From the NCBI GenBank assembly GCA_002429165.1, contig DIYV01000029.1, positions 643 to 6,229 of the forward strand: a stretch of DNA of 5,587 nucleotides, read 5' to 3'. The notes beneath the pieces were generated by a model that saw nothing but the letters and a program-made list of their open reading frames with translations, was not told the DNA's origin and did not search any database. Every line of letters begins with the position of its first letter. Position 1 is the stretch's first letter. A program made the position numbers and the translations under genes. This document shows positions 1 through 5,587 of this stretch, in pieces. This stretch comes from Gallionella sp. UBA6045. GTDB lineage: Bacteria > Pseudomonadota > Gammaproteobacteria > Burkholderiales > Gallionellaceae.

Positions 1-377
1 TACAGGTCGGCAGTGTTCAGTGCATACACAAAGCCGCCGCATACCGCCTGCATGTCGAATGCGGCGCAATGATTTTTGATCCCGAGTTTGTCCTGAAGGA
101 TGCAGGCAGTACTCGGGAAAATCTGGTCGGGAGTCGTGGTCGCGACGATCACCAGGTCTATCTGGTCAGCACTGATGCCAGCAGCCTTGATCGCCTGCAG
201 GCTGGCTTGCATGGCGAGATCGCTGGTCATTTCGTTGTCTGCCGCAAAATGCCGTTCGACGATACCACTGCGCGAGACGATCCAGTCGTGCGAGGTATCA
301 ACGATCTTTTCCAGGTCAAAATTGGTCAGCACCTTGGCCGGCAAATAACTTCCTGTGCCGATGATTTTTGAATACAT
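1..377 (-). CDS. fabH: 3-oxoacyl-ACP synthase III (KAS III), N-terminal 125 residues, cut by window edge
   Basis: KAS III condenses acetyl-CoA with malonyl-ACP, the first step of type II fatty acid synthesis in the cytoplasm. The visible protein begins [19 protein letters not shown], a typical FabH start. It continues with the [10 protein letters not shown] segment (residues 30-39), the [15 protein letters not shown] strand region (77-91) and the nucleophile loop [10 protein letters not shown] (111-120). Cys113 there corresponds to the catalytic Cys112 of E. coli FabH. The His and Asn of the catalytic triad lie in the missing C-terminal part, beyond position 1. The ATG shares its A with the plsX stop (TGATG), and a GGAGGG ribosome binding site lies 6 bases upstream inside the last plsX codons, which fixes the start and implies translational coupling. 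I infer co-transcription with plsX. Identity is very secure; only the length is unknown. Confidence 0.96.
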   Translation of the reverse strand, partial: MYSKIIGTGSYLPAKVLTNFDLEKIVDTSHDWIVSRSGIVERHFAADNEMTSDLAMQASLQAIKAAGISADQIDLVIVATTTPDQIFPSTACILQDKLGIKNHCAAFDMQAVCGGFVYALNTADL

Positions 378-1414
378 CAGGAACCCTCCGCTGCTTTTTG
401 CTGATTTGAAAGATGCCATATTTCGATGTGCTCGCTGATGTGTTGCAACATGCCACCGCGCACTTCTTCGGCGGCTCGTTCGATGGCACAGCGGAAAGCG
501 AATATATCCGCCGAACCGTGACTCTTGACTACGATACCCTTCAATCCGAGCAGGCTCGCGCCGTTGTAGCGGCGATGATCCACCCTGCGCTTGAACGCAT
601 TGAGTACCGGCATCGCCACCAATGCAGCCAGCTTGGAGAATATGTTCCTGCCAAATTCTTCACGCAAAAATCCGCCCAGCATCTGCGCCAGCCCTTCGGT
701 GGTTTTCAATGCCACGTTGCCGACGAAACCATCGCATACCACCACGTCGGTCGTGCCTTTGAATATGTCGTTGCCTTCGACGTTACCGTAAAAATTCAGA
801 TCACTGCCACGCAGCAATTCCGCGGCTTGCTTGACCACTTCATTGCCTTTGATGTCTTCGCTGCCGATATTCAACAGGCCGATGCTGGGATTGGGTTTGT
901 TCTCCAGCGCGGTAACCAGTGTGGATCCCATCAAGGCAAATTGCAGCAGGTGCTGTGCGTTGCAGTCGGTGTTGGCGCCCAGGTCGAGCATGCAGACCTG
1001 GCCGTTTTTGGTCGGCAAATACGATGCAATCGCCGGGCGGTCTATACCGGGGATGGTTTTCAGCACATAACGTGCCGTCGCCATCAGTGCGCCGGTATTG
1101 CCCGCGCTGACGCAGGCCAATGCTTCACCGTTTTTGACCAGGTCGATGCTGACCCGCATCGAGGAATCTTTTTTGCCGCGCAATGCGGATTGCGGCTGTT
1201 CATCCATGCCCACTACTTCGCTGGCGGGATGAATGCGCAAGTGCACTCCTGCTTTCATACTCAGGGAGCGCAATTCGGCTTCAACGGCATCGGGGATACC
1301 CACCAGAATGATGGTATCGTCGGGGAACTGCTTCAGATACTCAACTGCTGCGGGGATGGTGACCGTCGTGCCGTGGTCGCCTCCCATTGCATCTATAGCT
1401 AATGTGACATCCAC
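377..1414 (-). CDS. plsX: Phosphate acyltransferase PlsX (acyl-ACP:phosphate transacylase), 345 aa
   Basis: PlsX converts acyl-ACP and phosphate to acyl-phosphate, the acyl donor for PlsY in phospholipid synthesis; it is a peripheral membrane enzyme. Family marks are complete: AIDAMGGD (residues 6-13) at the N-terminus, then in order the AGNTGALMA loop, [58 protein letters not shown], and [19 protein letters not shown] near the C-terminus. The length fits the family (E. coli about 356). The start is GTG at 1414, with GAGGA 7 bases upstream; an ATG at 1410 is out of frame and no better in-frame start exists. The gene lies 74 bases after rpmF, across a terminator-like hairpin, and overlaps fabH by one base. 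Identity is certain; the GTG start is very likely. Confidence 0.97.
   Translation of the reverse strand: MDVTLAIDAMGGDHGTTVTIPAAVEYLKQFPDDTIILVGIPDAVEAELRSLSMKAGVHLRIHPASEVVGMDEQPQSALRGKKDSSMRVSIDLVKNGEALACVSAGNTGALMATARYVLKTIPGIDRPAIASYLPTKNGQVCMLDLGANTDCNAQHLLQFALMGSTLVTALENKPNPSIGLLNIGSEDIKGNEVVKQAAELLRGSDLNFYGNVEGNDIFKGTTDVVVCDGFVGNVALKTTEGLAQMLGGFLREEFGRNIFSKLAALVAMPVLNAFKRRVDHRRYNGASLLGLKGIVVKSHGSADIFAFRCAIERAAEEVRGGMLQHISEHIEIWHLSNQQKAAEGS
384..389 (-). promoter_or_regulatory. Ribosome binding site of fabH inside the plsX 3' end
   Basis: On the minus strand GGAGGG lies 6 bases before the fabH ATG and encodes part of the C-terminal Glu-Gly-Ser of PlsX. With the TGATG stop/start overlap it supports the fabH start at 377 and coupled translation. 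Confidence 0.8.
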
Positions 1415-1420
1415 TAAGTA

Positions 1421-1426
1421 ATCCTC
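1421..1426 (-). promoter_or_regulatory. Ribosome binding site deciding the GTG start of plsX
   Basis: GAGGAT on the minus strand ends with GAGGA placed 7 bases before the GTG at 1414. The nearby ATG (1410-1408) is in another frame and would not give PlsX, so this site supports the GTG start. Confidence 0.75.
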
Positions 1427-1438
1427 AGCAAGGCTAAC

Positions 1439-1476
1439 AAAAAGAAAACGCAGCCGACCTTGAATGATCGGCTGCG
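1439..1476 (-). terminator. Rho-independent terminator or attenuator between rpmF and plsX
   Basis: Read on the minus strand, a perfect 9-bp stem (CGCAGCCGA / TCGGCTGCG, positions 1476-1468 and 1457-1449) encloses a 10-base loop. It is followed at once by TTTTCTTTTT (1448-1439). It begins 12 bases after the rpmF stop. The stem is GC-rich and the U-tract nearly pure, so it has the form of an intrinsic terminator. I see no convincing promoter between it and plsX, so partial read-through is the likely way plsX and fabH are expressed. Confidence 0.8.
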
Positions 1477-1488
1477 CTACTTGAAGGT

Positions 1489-1668
1489 TTATTCGCCCTT
1501 GGTCTTGACTACCTTCTTGCCACGGTAAAAGCCGGTAGGGCTGACGTGGTGGCGCAAGTGATTCTCACCCGTGGTCGGCTCGATCGCGGTCGCCGGGCTG
1601 GTCAAAAAATCATGGGCGCGGTGCATGCCGCGCTTGGATGGGGACTTTTTATTCTGCTGAACTGCCAT
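1489..1668 (-). CDS. rpmF: 50S ribosomal protein L32, 59 aa
   Basis: L32 is a small basic protein of the large ribosomal subunit. The protein starts [20 protein letters not shown] and ends with [20 protein letters not shown] before a TAA. This is the usual proteobacterial L32, full length. It has no cysteine, so it is the zinc-independent form, unlike the CxxC zinc-ribbon L32 of other bacteria. The ATG has AGGAG 8 bases upstream (1677-1681), and only 23 bases separate it from the yceD stop. The yceD-rpmF-plsX-fabH order is the classical one known from E. coli. Transcription probably comes from the promoter ahead of yceD, and the hairpin just downstream would end most transcripts after rpmF. 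Identity is certain. Confidence 0.97.
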   Translation of the reverse strand: MAVQQNKKSPSKRGMHRAHDFLTSPATAIEPTTGENHLRHHVSPTGFYRGKKVVKTKGE

Positions 1669-1691
1669 GATAACTACTCCTAAAAAACTGT

Positions 1692-2201
1692 TTAATTACG
1701 TTTCAATTTCGCTAAAACCGCAAACGGATTTTGTTCATCCCCCTGCGTATTTTTGCCATCTGTCGCCTGACAAGCACCTAACTCGTGTTTGGGTGCAATC
1801 GGCAGGCTCAACAAAATCTCTTCTTCAAGCATATCCAGCACATTCAAATGCGTATCCGCCAGAATGCTATCGAACTCTTCTTCTTTTCCGCCCGCCTCAT
1901 CATCGTCCAATGTGTCCAGGCTTGCCTGGTCGCGGAGCAACAAGCGCGTATCAAGCCGTACCGGATAATCGAGGCCATTCAGACAACGCTGGCAACTCAA
2001 CCGGCACAGGCCAACCACGCCCACATCCAGGAAGGGTATGCCTTGTTTATCCACGCCGCCTTGCACTGTGTAATGCAAAACTCCCTGCGGAGTTTCCAGT
2101 GTATCCAGCAAGCGGGGCAACTCGGCAACCGGTATTTCACCGCTTATCTGCTTCCCATTCCGGGCAAAATCCAGGCTATCGATGAAAGACCGTGCATACA
2201 T
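1692..2201 (-). CDS. yceD: DUF177 / YceD family protein, 169 aa
   Basis: The YceD family is almost always encoded directly before rpmF. It has been linked to 23S rRNA/ribosome biogenesis in plants and bacteria, but the biochemical role is not settled. The sequence shows the family layout: N-terminal [20 protein letters not shown], central cysteines Cys66, Cys70 and Cys73 in CRLSCQRC, an acidic stretch (about 97-111), the [22 protein letters not shown] helix (about 119-140), and the C-terminal [12 protein letters not shown]. The frame stays open upstream to 2294, but those residues (basic, MSWKRGQ...) are unlike the family and overlap the promoter and maf start. ATG 2201 is therefore preferred. 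It has no good Shine-Dalgarno, and the promoter -10 ends only 9 bases before it, suggesting a nearly leaderless mRNA. Family identity is secure; the start is likely. Confidence 0.92.
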   Translation of the reverse strand: MYARSFIDSLDFARNGKQISGEIPVAELPRLLDTLETPQGVLHYTVQGGVDKQGIPFLDVGVVGLCRLSCQRCLNGLDYPVRLDTRLLLRDQASLDTLDDDEAGGKEEEFDSILADTHLNVLDMLEEEILLSLPIAPKHELGACQATDGKNTQGDEQNPFAVLAKLKRN

Positions 2202-2210
2202 GAGGCGCGC

Positions 2211-2239
2211 ATGATATATTTTTCGCCGCTTCCTGTCAA
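2211..2239 (-). promoter_or_regulatory. Sigma70-type promoter for yceD-rpmF-plsX-fabH
   Basis: On the minus strand TTGACA (2239-2234, perfect -35) is followed by a 17-bp spacer and TATCAT (2216-2211, five of six matches to the -10). The predicted start lies around 2206-2201, so the 5' leader of yceD would be 0 to about 5 bases. This is the strongest promoter-like sequence I see in the window, fitting a ribosomal-protein operon. Confidence 0.8.
2212..2220 (+). promoter_or_regulatory. Extended -10 promoter for maf, overlapping the opposing -10
   Basis: TGA-TATATT on the plus strand has the TGn extension (2212-2214) and a -10 with five of six matches (2215-2220). The sequence about 17 bp upstream is a poor -35 (GTGCAT), as extended -10 promoters allow. 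A start near 2227 would give a leader of about 30 bases holding the maf ribosome binding site. It shares positions 2212-2216 with the minus-strand promoter. Confidence 0.55.
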
Positions 2240-2246
2240 AAATCCT

Positions 2247-2251
2247 AAGGA
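2247..2251 (+). promoter_or_regulatory. Ribosome binding site supporting the TTG start of maf
   Basis: AAGGA lies 6 bases before the TTG at 2258. No ATG or GTG is available in frame near the N-terminus, and the family motif starts only eight residues in, so this site decides the TTG start. Confidence 0.7.
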
Positions 2252-2257
2252 ATATCT

Positions 2258-2842
2258 TTGAATTCTCAGTTGCTTGTCCTCGCTTCCAGCTCAATTTACC
2301 GCAACGAACTGCTCAAACGGCTACAGCTCCCGTTTGAAACAATGGCACCGAATGTGGATGAAACGCCGTTTCCGCATGAATCTGCCCGTGCAACATCGGT
2401 GCGCCTCTCGCGGGAAAAAGCCCGTGCCCTGGCCGATAAGTATCCCGATGCACTTATCATCGGTTCCGATCAGGTTGCCCTGCTGGAAGGCATGCAACTT
2501 GGTAAACCGCTCACCCATGACAATGCTGTCAAACAACTGCGTGCGATGCGTGGCAAGACCACTTGCTTTTATACCGCACTGACGCTGTTGAACAGCAGAA
2601 CCGGCAATATACAAACAGAGGTGGGGGAAAACCACGTCACTCTGCACAACCTCAGTGATGAAGAGATCGAAAGCTATTTGCTCAAGGAACAACCCTATCA
2701 TTGTGCCGGCAGTGCCAAATCGGAAGGGCTGGGCATCGCGCTGATCAGCAAAATAACCGGTGACGACCCCAACGCGCTGATCGGCCTGCCGCTGATTTTG
2801 TTGATTGAAATGCTGCGCCGCGAAAACGTACGGCTGTTCTGA
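2258..2842 (+). CDS. maf: Maf family nucleotide pyrophosphatase, YceF type (7-methyl-GTP pyrophosphatase), 194 aa
   Basis: Maf proteins hydrolyse noncanonical or modified nucleoside triphosphates to monophosphates; the YceF branch prefers m7GTP, so the likely role is clearing methylated nucleotides from the pool. The protein has the N-terminal [12 protein letters not shown] (8-19, with Arg15), VDETP (33-37), [13 protein letters not shown] (66-78) with the metal-binding/catalytic Asp71, KPLT (83-86), and [11 protein letters not shown] (149-159). It ends with [12 protein letters not shown] (169-180). The HCAGS-KSEG and DPN-LIGLPL wording is that of YceF rather than the dTTP/UTP-specific YhdE type. 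It starts with TTG at 2258 and is divergent from yceD, the same neighbourhood as yceF in E. coli. Two bases separate its stop from the next gene. Family identity is secure; the m7GTP preference is inferred. Confidence 0.93.
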   Translation: MNSQLLVLASSSIYRNELLKRLQLPFETMAPNVDETPFPHESARATSVRLSREKARALADKYPDALIIGSDQVALLEGMQLGKPLTHDNAVKQLRAMRGKTTCFYTALTLLNSRTGNIQTEVGENHVTLHNLSDEEIESYLLKEQPYHCAGSAKSEGLGIALISKITGDDPNALIGLPLILLIEMLRRENVRLF

Positions 2843-2844
2843 TC

Positions 2845-3567
2845 ATGTCGACCAAGCTGGGCACGCTTTACCTGATTCCCTGCACGCTGGGCGATACCCC
2901 CGCGGATCAGGTATTGCCTCTACATGTCATCAGCATTGCGCGCAAGTTGCAACATTTCGTCGTGGAACAGCCCAAGACCGCCCGGCAATTCCTTTCGGCA
3001 CTCAAGCCCGAGCAGCCTATCCAGGCGCTGCACTTCGCCACGTTAAACGAACACACTGCCGCGAATGAGTTGCCCGAACTGCTGGTCCCGCTAATGGCCG
3101 GGCATGATGTCGGCATCATTTCCGAGGCGGGGTGTCCGGGTATAGCCGACCCGGGTGCGAATTTGGTGAATCTGGCGCATCGCAACGGCATCCGCGTCGT
3201 GCCGCTGGTCGGTCCTTCCTCGATTTTGCTGGCATTGATGGCTTCCGGATTAAATGGGCAGTGCTTCGCCTTTCACGGTTACCTGCCTATAGCGGAGACG
3301 GACAGAAATAGATCTATTGCAACCTTGGAGGCCGAATCCATAAAACGCAAACAAACCCAGCTGTTCATCGAAACCCCATACCGCAACGACAGGATGTTGA
3401 GCGCCCTGCTCGCCCAGTGCCGTCCGGAAACGCTGCTATGCGTCGCTACCGACATCACTTTGTCCGGCGAGCAAATCCAGACGCGCTCTATCGCACAGTG
3501 GAAATCGCAGCCTGTGCAGCAACTAAACAAACGGCCAAGCTTGTTTTTGCTGCTTGGAAAAAATTAA
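2845..3567 (+). CDS. RsmI-like SAM-dependent methyltransferase (tetrapyrrole methylase fold), 240 aa
   Basis: The protein belongs to the SAM-dependent tetrapyrrole-methylase superfamily, close to RsmI (2'-O-methylation of C1402 in 16S rRNA). It is shorter than RsmI (about 285 residues) and differs in key loops. Seen are GTLYLIPCTLGD (6-17) where RsmI has a P-x-P-I-G-N type loop, IISEAGCPGIADPG (91-104) matching RsmI SDAGTP-ISDPG, VVPLVGPSSILLALMASGL (118-136) and FIETPYRND (184-192). The C-terminal extension of true RsmI is absent. The start ATG is 2 bases after the maf stop, with no clear Shine-Dalgarno, so translation is probably coupled to maf. It is a distinct paralogue group often found beside maf in betaproteobacteria; its substrate is not known to me. 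Superfamily is secure, target unknown. Confidence 0.88.
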   Translation: MSTKLGTLYLIPCTLGDTPADQVLPLHVISIARKLQHFVVEQPKTARQFLSALKPEQPIQALHFATLNEHTAANELPELLVPLMAGHDVGIISEAGCPGIADPGANLVNLAHRNGIRVVPLVGPSSILLALMASGLNGQCFAFHGYLPIAETDRNRSIATLEAESIKRKQTQLFIETPYRNDRMLSALLAQCRPETLLCVATDITLSGEQIQTRSIAQWKSQPVQQLNKRPSLFLLLGKN

Positions 3568-3572
3568 TTTAG

Positions 3573-3601
3573 TTGCCGAACACCCCGCTTTCTGGTATTA
3601 A
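3573..3601 (+). promoter_or_regulatory. Probable dksA promoter (TTGCCG, 17 bp, extended -10)
   Basis: TTGCCG (3573-3578, four of six) is followed by a 17-bp spacer and TATTAA (3596-3601, four of six), with TG at 3593-3594 forming an extended -10. The start would be near 3608, giving a leader of about 29 bases. The segment after the -10 (AGCGGAC) is fairly GC-rich, which would suit control by ppGpp/DksA, though this is inference. No equally good alternative is seen before dksA. Confidence 0.55.
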
Positions 3602-3606
3602 AGCGG
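3585..3606. repeat. 7-bp inverted repeat spanning the dksA -10
   Basis: CCGCTTT (3585-3591) and AAAGCGG (3600-3606) are perfect inverted copies around an 8-base centre that contains most of the -10. Transcribed from the maf operon, it would form a hairpin followed by the T-rich ACTTTATTTTTATA, a weak intrinsic terminator. As DNA it could be an operator. I cannot tell which from sequence alone. Confidence 0.5.
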
Positions 3607-3625
3607 ACTTTATTTTTATACCGTT

Positions 3626-3629
3626 GGAG
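3626..3629 (+). promoter_or_regulatory. Ribosome binding site of dksA
   Basis: GGAG within TTGGAGA lies 7 bases before the ATG at 3637. It favours this start over the internal Met21 that also lines up with the conserved EAYMN segment. Confidence 0.7.
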
Positions 3630-3636
3630 AAGCGCA

Positions 3637-4059
3637 ATGCAGGTACAGCCACAAAAACCCGTCGTCCCTTACAAACCCAAGAAGGGCGAGGCTTACATGA
3701 ACCCCAAGCAGCTCGACCATTTCCGCCAGATCATGAACGATATCAAGGCAGGTTTGGGCAAGGATATTGATCGCACCGTACATACCATGCAGGACGAGGC
3801 AACCGTATTCGCCGACCCGAATGACCGCGCCACACAAGAATCAGACATGGGCCTGGAACTGCGCAATCGTGACCGCGAACGCAAACTGATCAAAAAAATC
3901 AATGAGATGATCGCCAAGATCGACGCCGGCGAATATGGCTATTGCGATAATTGCGGCGTCGAAATCGGTTTGAATCGTCTCGAAGCAAGGCCTACCGCCA
4001 CATTATGTATCGACTGCAAGACCCTGGATGAGATACGGGAGAGACAAGTAGCCAAGTAA
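3637..4059 (+). CDS. dksA: RNA polymerase-binding transcription factor DksA, 140 aa
   Basis: DksA enters the RNA polymerase secondary channel and, with ppGpp, represses rRNA and ribosomal promoters and activates amino acid genes. The protein shows YKPKKGEAYMNPKQLDHFR (12-30), then a coiled coil whose tip carries Asp60, Asp63 and Ala65 in ADPNDRA, equal to the essential E. coli Asp71, Asp74 and Ala76. LELRNRDRERKLIKKI (73-88) follows, then a complete C4 zinc finger (Cys103, Cys106, Cys124, Cys127) and the ending TLDEIRERQVAK. At 140 residues it is a little shorter than the E. coli protein (151), the difference being at the N-terminus. It is the canonical cysteine-rich DksA, not a zinc-free paralogue. 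It has its own probable promoter and ends at a strong terminator shared with pnp. Identity is certain. Confidence 0.97.
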   Translation: MQVQPQKPVVPYKPKKGEAYMNPKQLDHFRQIMNDIKAGLGKDIDRTVHTMQDEATVFADPNDRATQESDMGLELRNRDRERKLIKKINEMIAKIDAGEYGYCDNCGVEIGLNRLEARPTATLCIDCKTLDEIRERQVAK

Positions 4060-4074
4060 TCGCTGCCTGGTTAT

Positions 4075-4108
4075 AAAAAAAGCCCCGCCAAAACGGCGGG
4101 GCTTTTTT
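4075..4108. terminator. Bidirectional rho-independent terminator between dksA and pnp
   Basis: An 8-bp GC-only stem, GCCCCGCC (4082-4089) and GGCGGGGC (4095-4102), encloses a 5-base loop. It is flanked by seven A (4075-4081) and six T (4103-4108). On the plus strand it ends dksA, 15 bases after its stop; on the minus strand it ends pnp, about 15 bases after its stop. The flanking A and T tracts can extend the stem. It is a textbook two-way terminator for convergent genes. Confidence 0.93.
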
Positions 4109-4123
4109 ATTGAGCTGACAAAA

Positions 4124-5587
4124 TTACTGGGCAGTGTGAGTCGATTCCGGTGCAGCCAGCAACGCTTTCATGCTCAGCTTCATGCGGCCCTTGTCGTCCA
4201 CTTCCAGAACCTTCACGCGCACAATCTGGCCTTCCTTGAGGTGATCTGCAACGTTGGCAACACGCTCGTGGGCGATCTGGGAGATATGCAACAGGCCGTC
4301 CTTGCCCGGCAACACATTTACCAATGCGCCAAAGTCGAGCAGTTTGACCACCGGGCCTTCGTATATCTTGCCCACTTCCACGTCGGCCACGATGTCTTCA
4401 ATGCGTTTTTTGGCCAATTCACCGGCTTCGCCGCTTACACATGAGATAGTGATATTGCCGCTGTCATCAATGTCGATCGTCGTGCCGGTTTCTTCGGTCA
4501 AGGCACGAATTACCGCACCACCCTTGCCGATCACGTCGCGGATCTTTTCCGGATTGATCTTCATCTTGATCATGCGCGGGGCAAATTCGGAAACTTCGGT
4601 ACGCGCATTGGGCATCGCTTGCTTCATCAGCCCCAGAATGTGCATACGGCCTTCGCGGGCCTGGATCAGCGCAGCCTGCATGATGTCGCGCGTGATGCCG
4701 TTGATCTTGATGTCCATCTGCAAAGCGGTCACACCGGTTTCTGTACCGGCTACCTTGAAATCCATATCGCCCAGATGATCTTCATCACCGAGAATATCGG
4801 TCAGCACCGCAAAGCGATTGCCTTCCTTGATCAGACCCATGGCGATACCCGCCACATGCGCCTTGAGCGGCACACCGGCATCCAGCAGCGACAAGCAGCC
4901 GCCGCATACCGAAGCCATCGAACTGGAACCGTTTGACTCGGTGATTTCCGATACCACGCGCATCGCATAGCCGAACTCTTCCTCGCTGGGCAACACGGCT
5001 ACCAGCGCGCGCTTGGCCAAACGGCCATGACCGATTTCGCGGCGCTTTGGCGTACCCACACGGCCGGTTTCACCGGTGGAATAAGGCGGGAAGTTGTAAT
5101 GCAGCATGAAACGGTCGGTATATTCGCCCTGCAGTGCGTCGATCTTTTGTGAATCGCGCATGCTGCCCAGAGTCGCCACCACGATCGCCTGTGTTTCGCC
5201 GCGGGTGAACAAGGATGAGCCGTGGGTACGCGGCAATACTCCGTTACGGATGGTGATAGGACGCACGGTACGCGTGTCGCGGCCATCGATACGCGGCTCA
5301 CCGCTGAGAATCTGTCCGCGCACGATCTTGGCTTCCAGCGCGCTGAACAGGTCATTGATGTGATTCTTATGAATGGCAAGCACTTCAGCCGGAATGGCCG
5401 CCATGACCTTATCGTGAATCGCGGCTACCGCATCGGTGCGCGCCTGCTTGGAACGTATCGCATAAGCCTTGCCCAGCTCCGCTTCGGCAAGGCCGGCGAT
5501 CAGCGCGATCAAGCCTTGGTCCTTGACGGGCGCTGTCCATTCCCATGCATCGGCACCCACCGCATCGGCCATTTCGTTGATCGCCTG
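4124..5587 (-). CDS. pnp: Polynucleotide phosphorylase (PNPase), C-terminal 487 residues, cut by window edge
   Basis: PNPase degrades RNA 3'-to-5' by phosphorolysis and can add tails; it is a trimer and part of the RNA degradosome in many proteobacteria. The reading frame runs open through the right edge ([11 protein letters not shown]...), so the first RNase PH domain, about 216 residues by comparison with E. coli, is missing. Present are the linker helices, and the second RNase PH domain with [64 protein letters not shown] and [15 protein letters not shown]. The last carries the active-site Asp and Lys equal to E. coli D486, D492 and K494. The KH domain ([17 protein letters not shown]) and the S1 domain ([18 protein letters not shown] to KLSMKALL) follow. 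The tail after S1 is short. The gene ends at the terminator shared with dksA. Identity is certain; an internal Met at 5572 is not the true start. Confidence 0.97.
   Translation of the reverse strand, partial: QAINEMADAVGADAWEWTAPVKDQGLIALIAGLAEAELGKAYAIRSKQARTDAVAAIHDKVMAAIPAEVLAIHKNHINDLFSALEAKIVRGQILSGEPRIDGRDTRTVRPITIRNGVLPRTHGSSLFTRGETQAIVVATLGSMRDSQKIDALQGEYTDRFMLHYNFPPYSTGETGRVGTPKRREIGHGRLAKRALVAVLPSEEEFGYAMRVVSEITESNGSSSMASVCGGCLSLLDAGVPLKAHVAGIAMGLIKEGNRFAVLTDILGDEDHLGDMDFKVAGTETGVTALQMDIKINGITRDIMQAALIQAREGRMHILGLMKQAMPNARTEVSEFAPRMIKMKINPEKIRDVIGKGGAVIRALTEETGTTIDIDDSGNITISCVSGEAGELAKKRIEDIVADVEVGKIYEGPVVKLLDFGALVNVLPGKDGLLHISQIAHERVANVADHLKEGQIVRVKVLEVDDKGRMKLSMKALLAAPESTHTAQ

Noticed and set aside
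413..1402. Long open frame (329 codons) on the plus strand opposite plsX
   Set aside because: It lies wholly antisense to an unmistakable PlsX; its protein is rich in His, Gln and Cys with no recognisable domain, the usual look of a codon-bias shadow.
1415..1450. A separate plsX promoter downstream of the rpmF hairpin
   Set aside because: No pair of -35 and -10 hexamers with workable spacing is visible in this short stretch.
1785..2261. 158-codon plus-strand frame opposite yceD
   Set aside because: It is antisense to YceD, which has clear family motifs; no ribosome binding site or domain is seen, and its end runs into the maf start.
2202..2294. N-terminal extension of YceD back to 2294 (200-residue version)
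   Set aside because: The extra 31 residues are basic and unlike the family, cover the near-consensus promoter for the same gene, and overlap the maf start.
3535..3557. Inverted repeat CCAAGC / GCTTGG at the end of the methyltransferase gene, as a terminator
   Set aside because: The stem is only 6 bp with an 11-base loop, lies in coding sequence, and is followed by an A-tract rather than a T-tract on the plus strand.
4999..5379. 126-codon frame inside pnp on the same strand, and several plus-strand frames opposite pnp
   Set aside because: All overlap the PNPase domains, which match the family end to end; the alternative products have no recognisable features.
5570..5572. ATG at 5572 as the start of pnp
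   Set aside because: The frame stays open to the window edge with PNPase-like residues (QAINE) before it, and the first RNase PH domain would be missing, so the true start is outside.

Overview
The window is a compact stretch of housekeeping chromosome. Its proteins look betaproteobacterial: the L32 sequence is the cysteine-free proteobacterial type, DksA has both the DxxDxA tip and a C4 zinc finger, and a yceD-rpmF-plsX-fabH block diverges from a maf/yceF gene. I would guess the Nitrosomonadales (Gallionella/Sideroxydans-like), but that is an impression from protein similarity, not a demonstrated placement. No phage, IS, CRISPR, tRNA or rRNA is visible, and no gene-free stretch exceeds about 80 bases.

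Left part (1-2201, minus strand, read right to left): yceD (DUF177), rpmF (ribosomal protein L32), plsX (phosphate acyltransferase) and the 5' part of fabH (ketoacyl-ACP synthase III), which runs off the left edge. The order joins ribosome production to the start of fatty acid and phospholipid synthesis. rpmF and plsX are separated by a good rho-independent terminator-like hairpin, so acyl-lipid gene expression may be set below that of L32. plsX starts with GTG, and its TGA overlaps the fabH ATG in the string TGATG.

Centre (2202-2257): a 56-bp divergent control region. The minus-strand promoter is near-consensus (TTGACA, 17 bp, TATCAT) and would start yceD transcription only a few bases before its ATG, giving an almost leaderless mRNA. 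The plus-strand promoter for maf is an extended -10 whose bases overlap the opposing -10.

Right part: maf/yceF (m7GTP pyrophosphatase family, TTG start) is followed after 2 bp by a short RsmI-like SAM-dependent methyltransferase of unknown target. dksA follows with its own probable extended -10 promoter, which sits inside a 7-bp inverted repeat. dksA converges on pnp (polynucleotide phosphorylase, minus strand, 5' end beyond the right edge), and a strong two-way terminator separates them.

I found no clearly new biological system. The points most worth checking are the divergent promoter with leaderless yceD, the attenuator-like hairpin inside the rpmF-plsX operon, the maf/RsmI-like pair, and the inverted repeat around the dksA -10.
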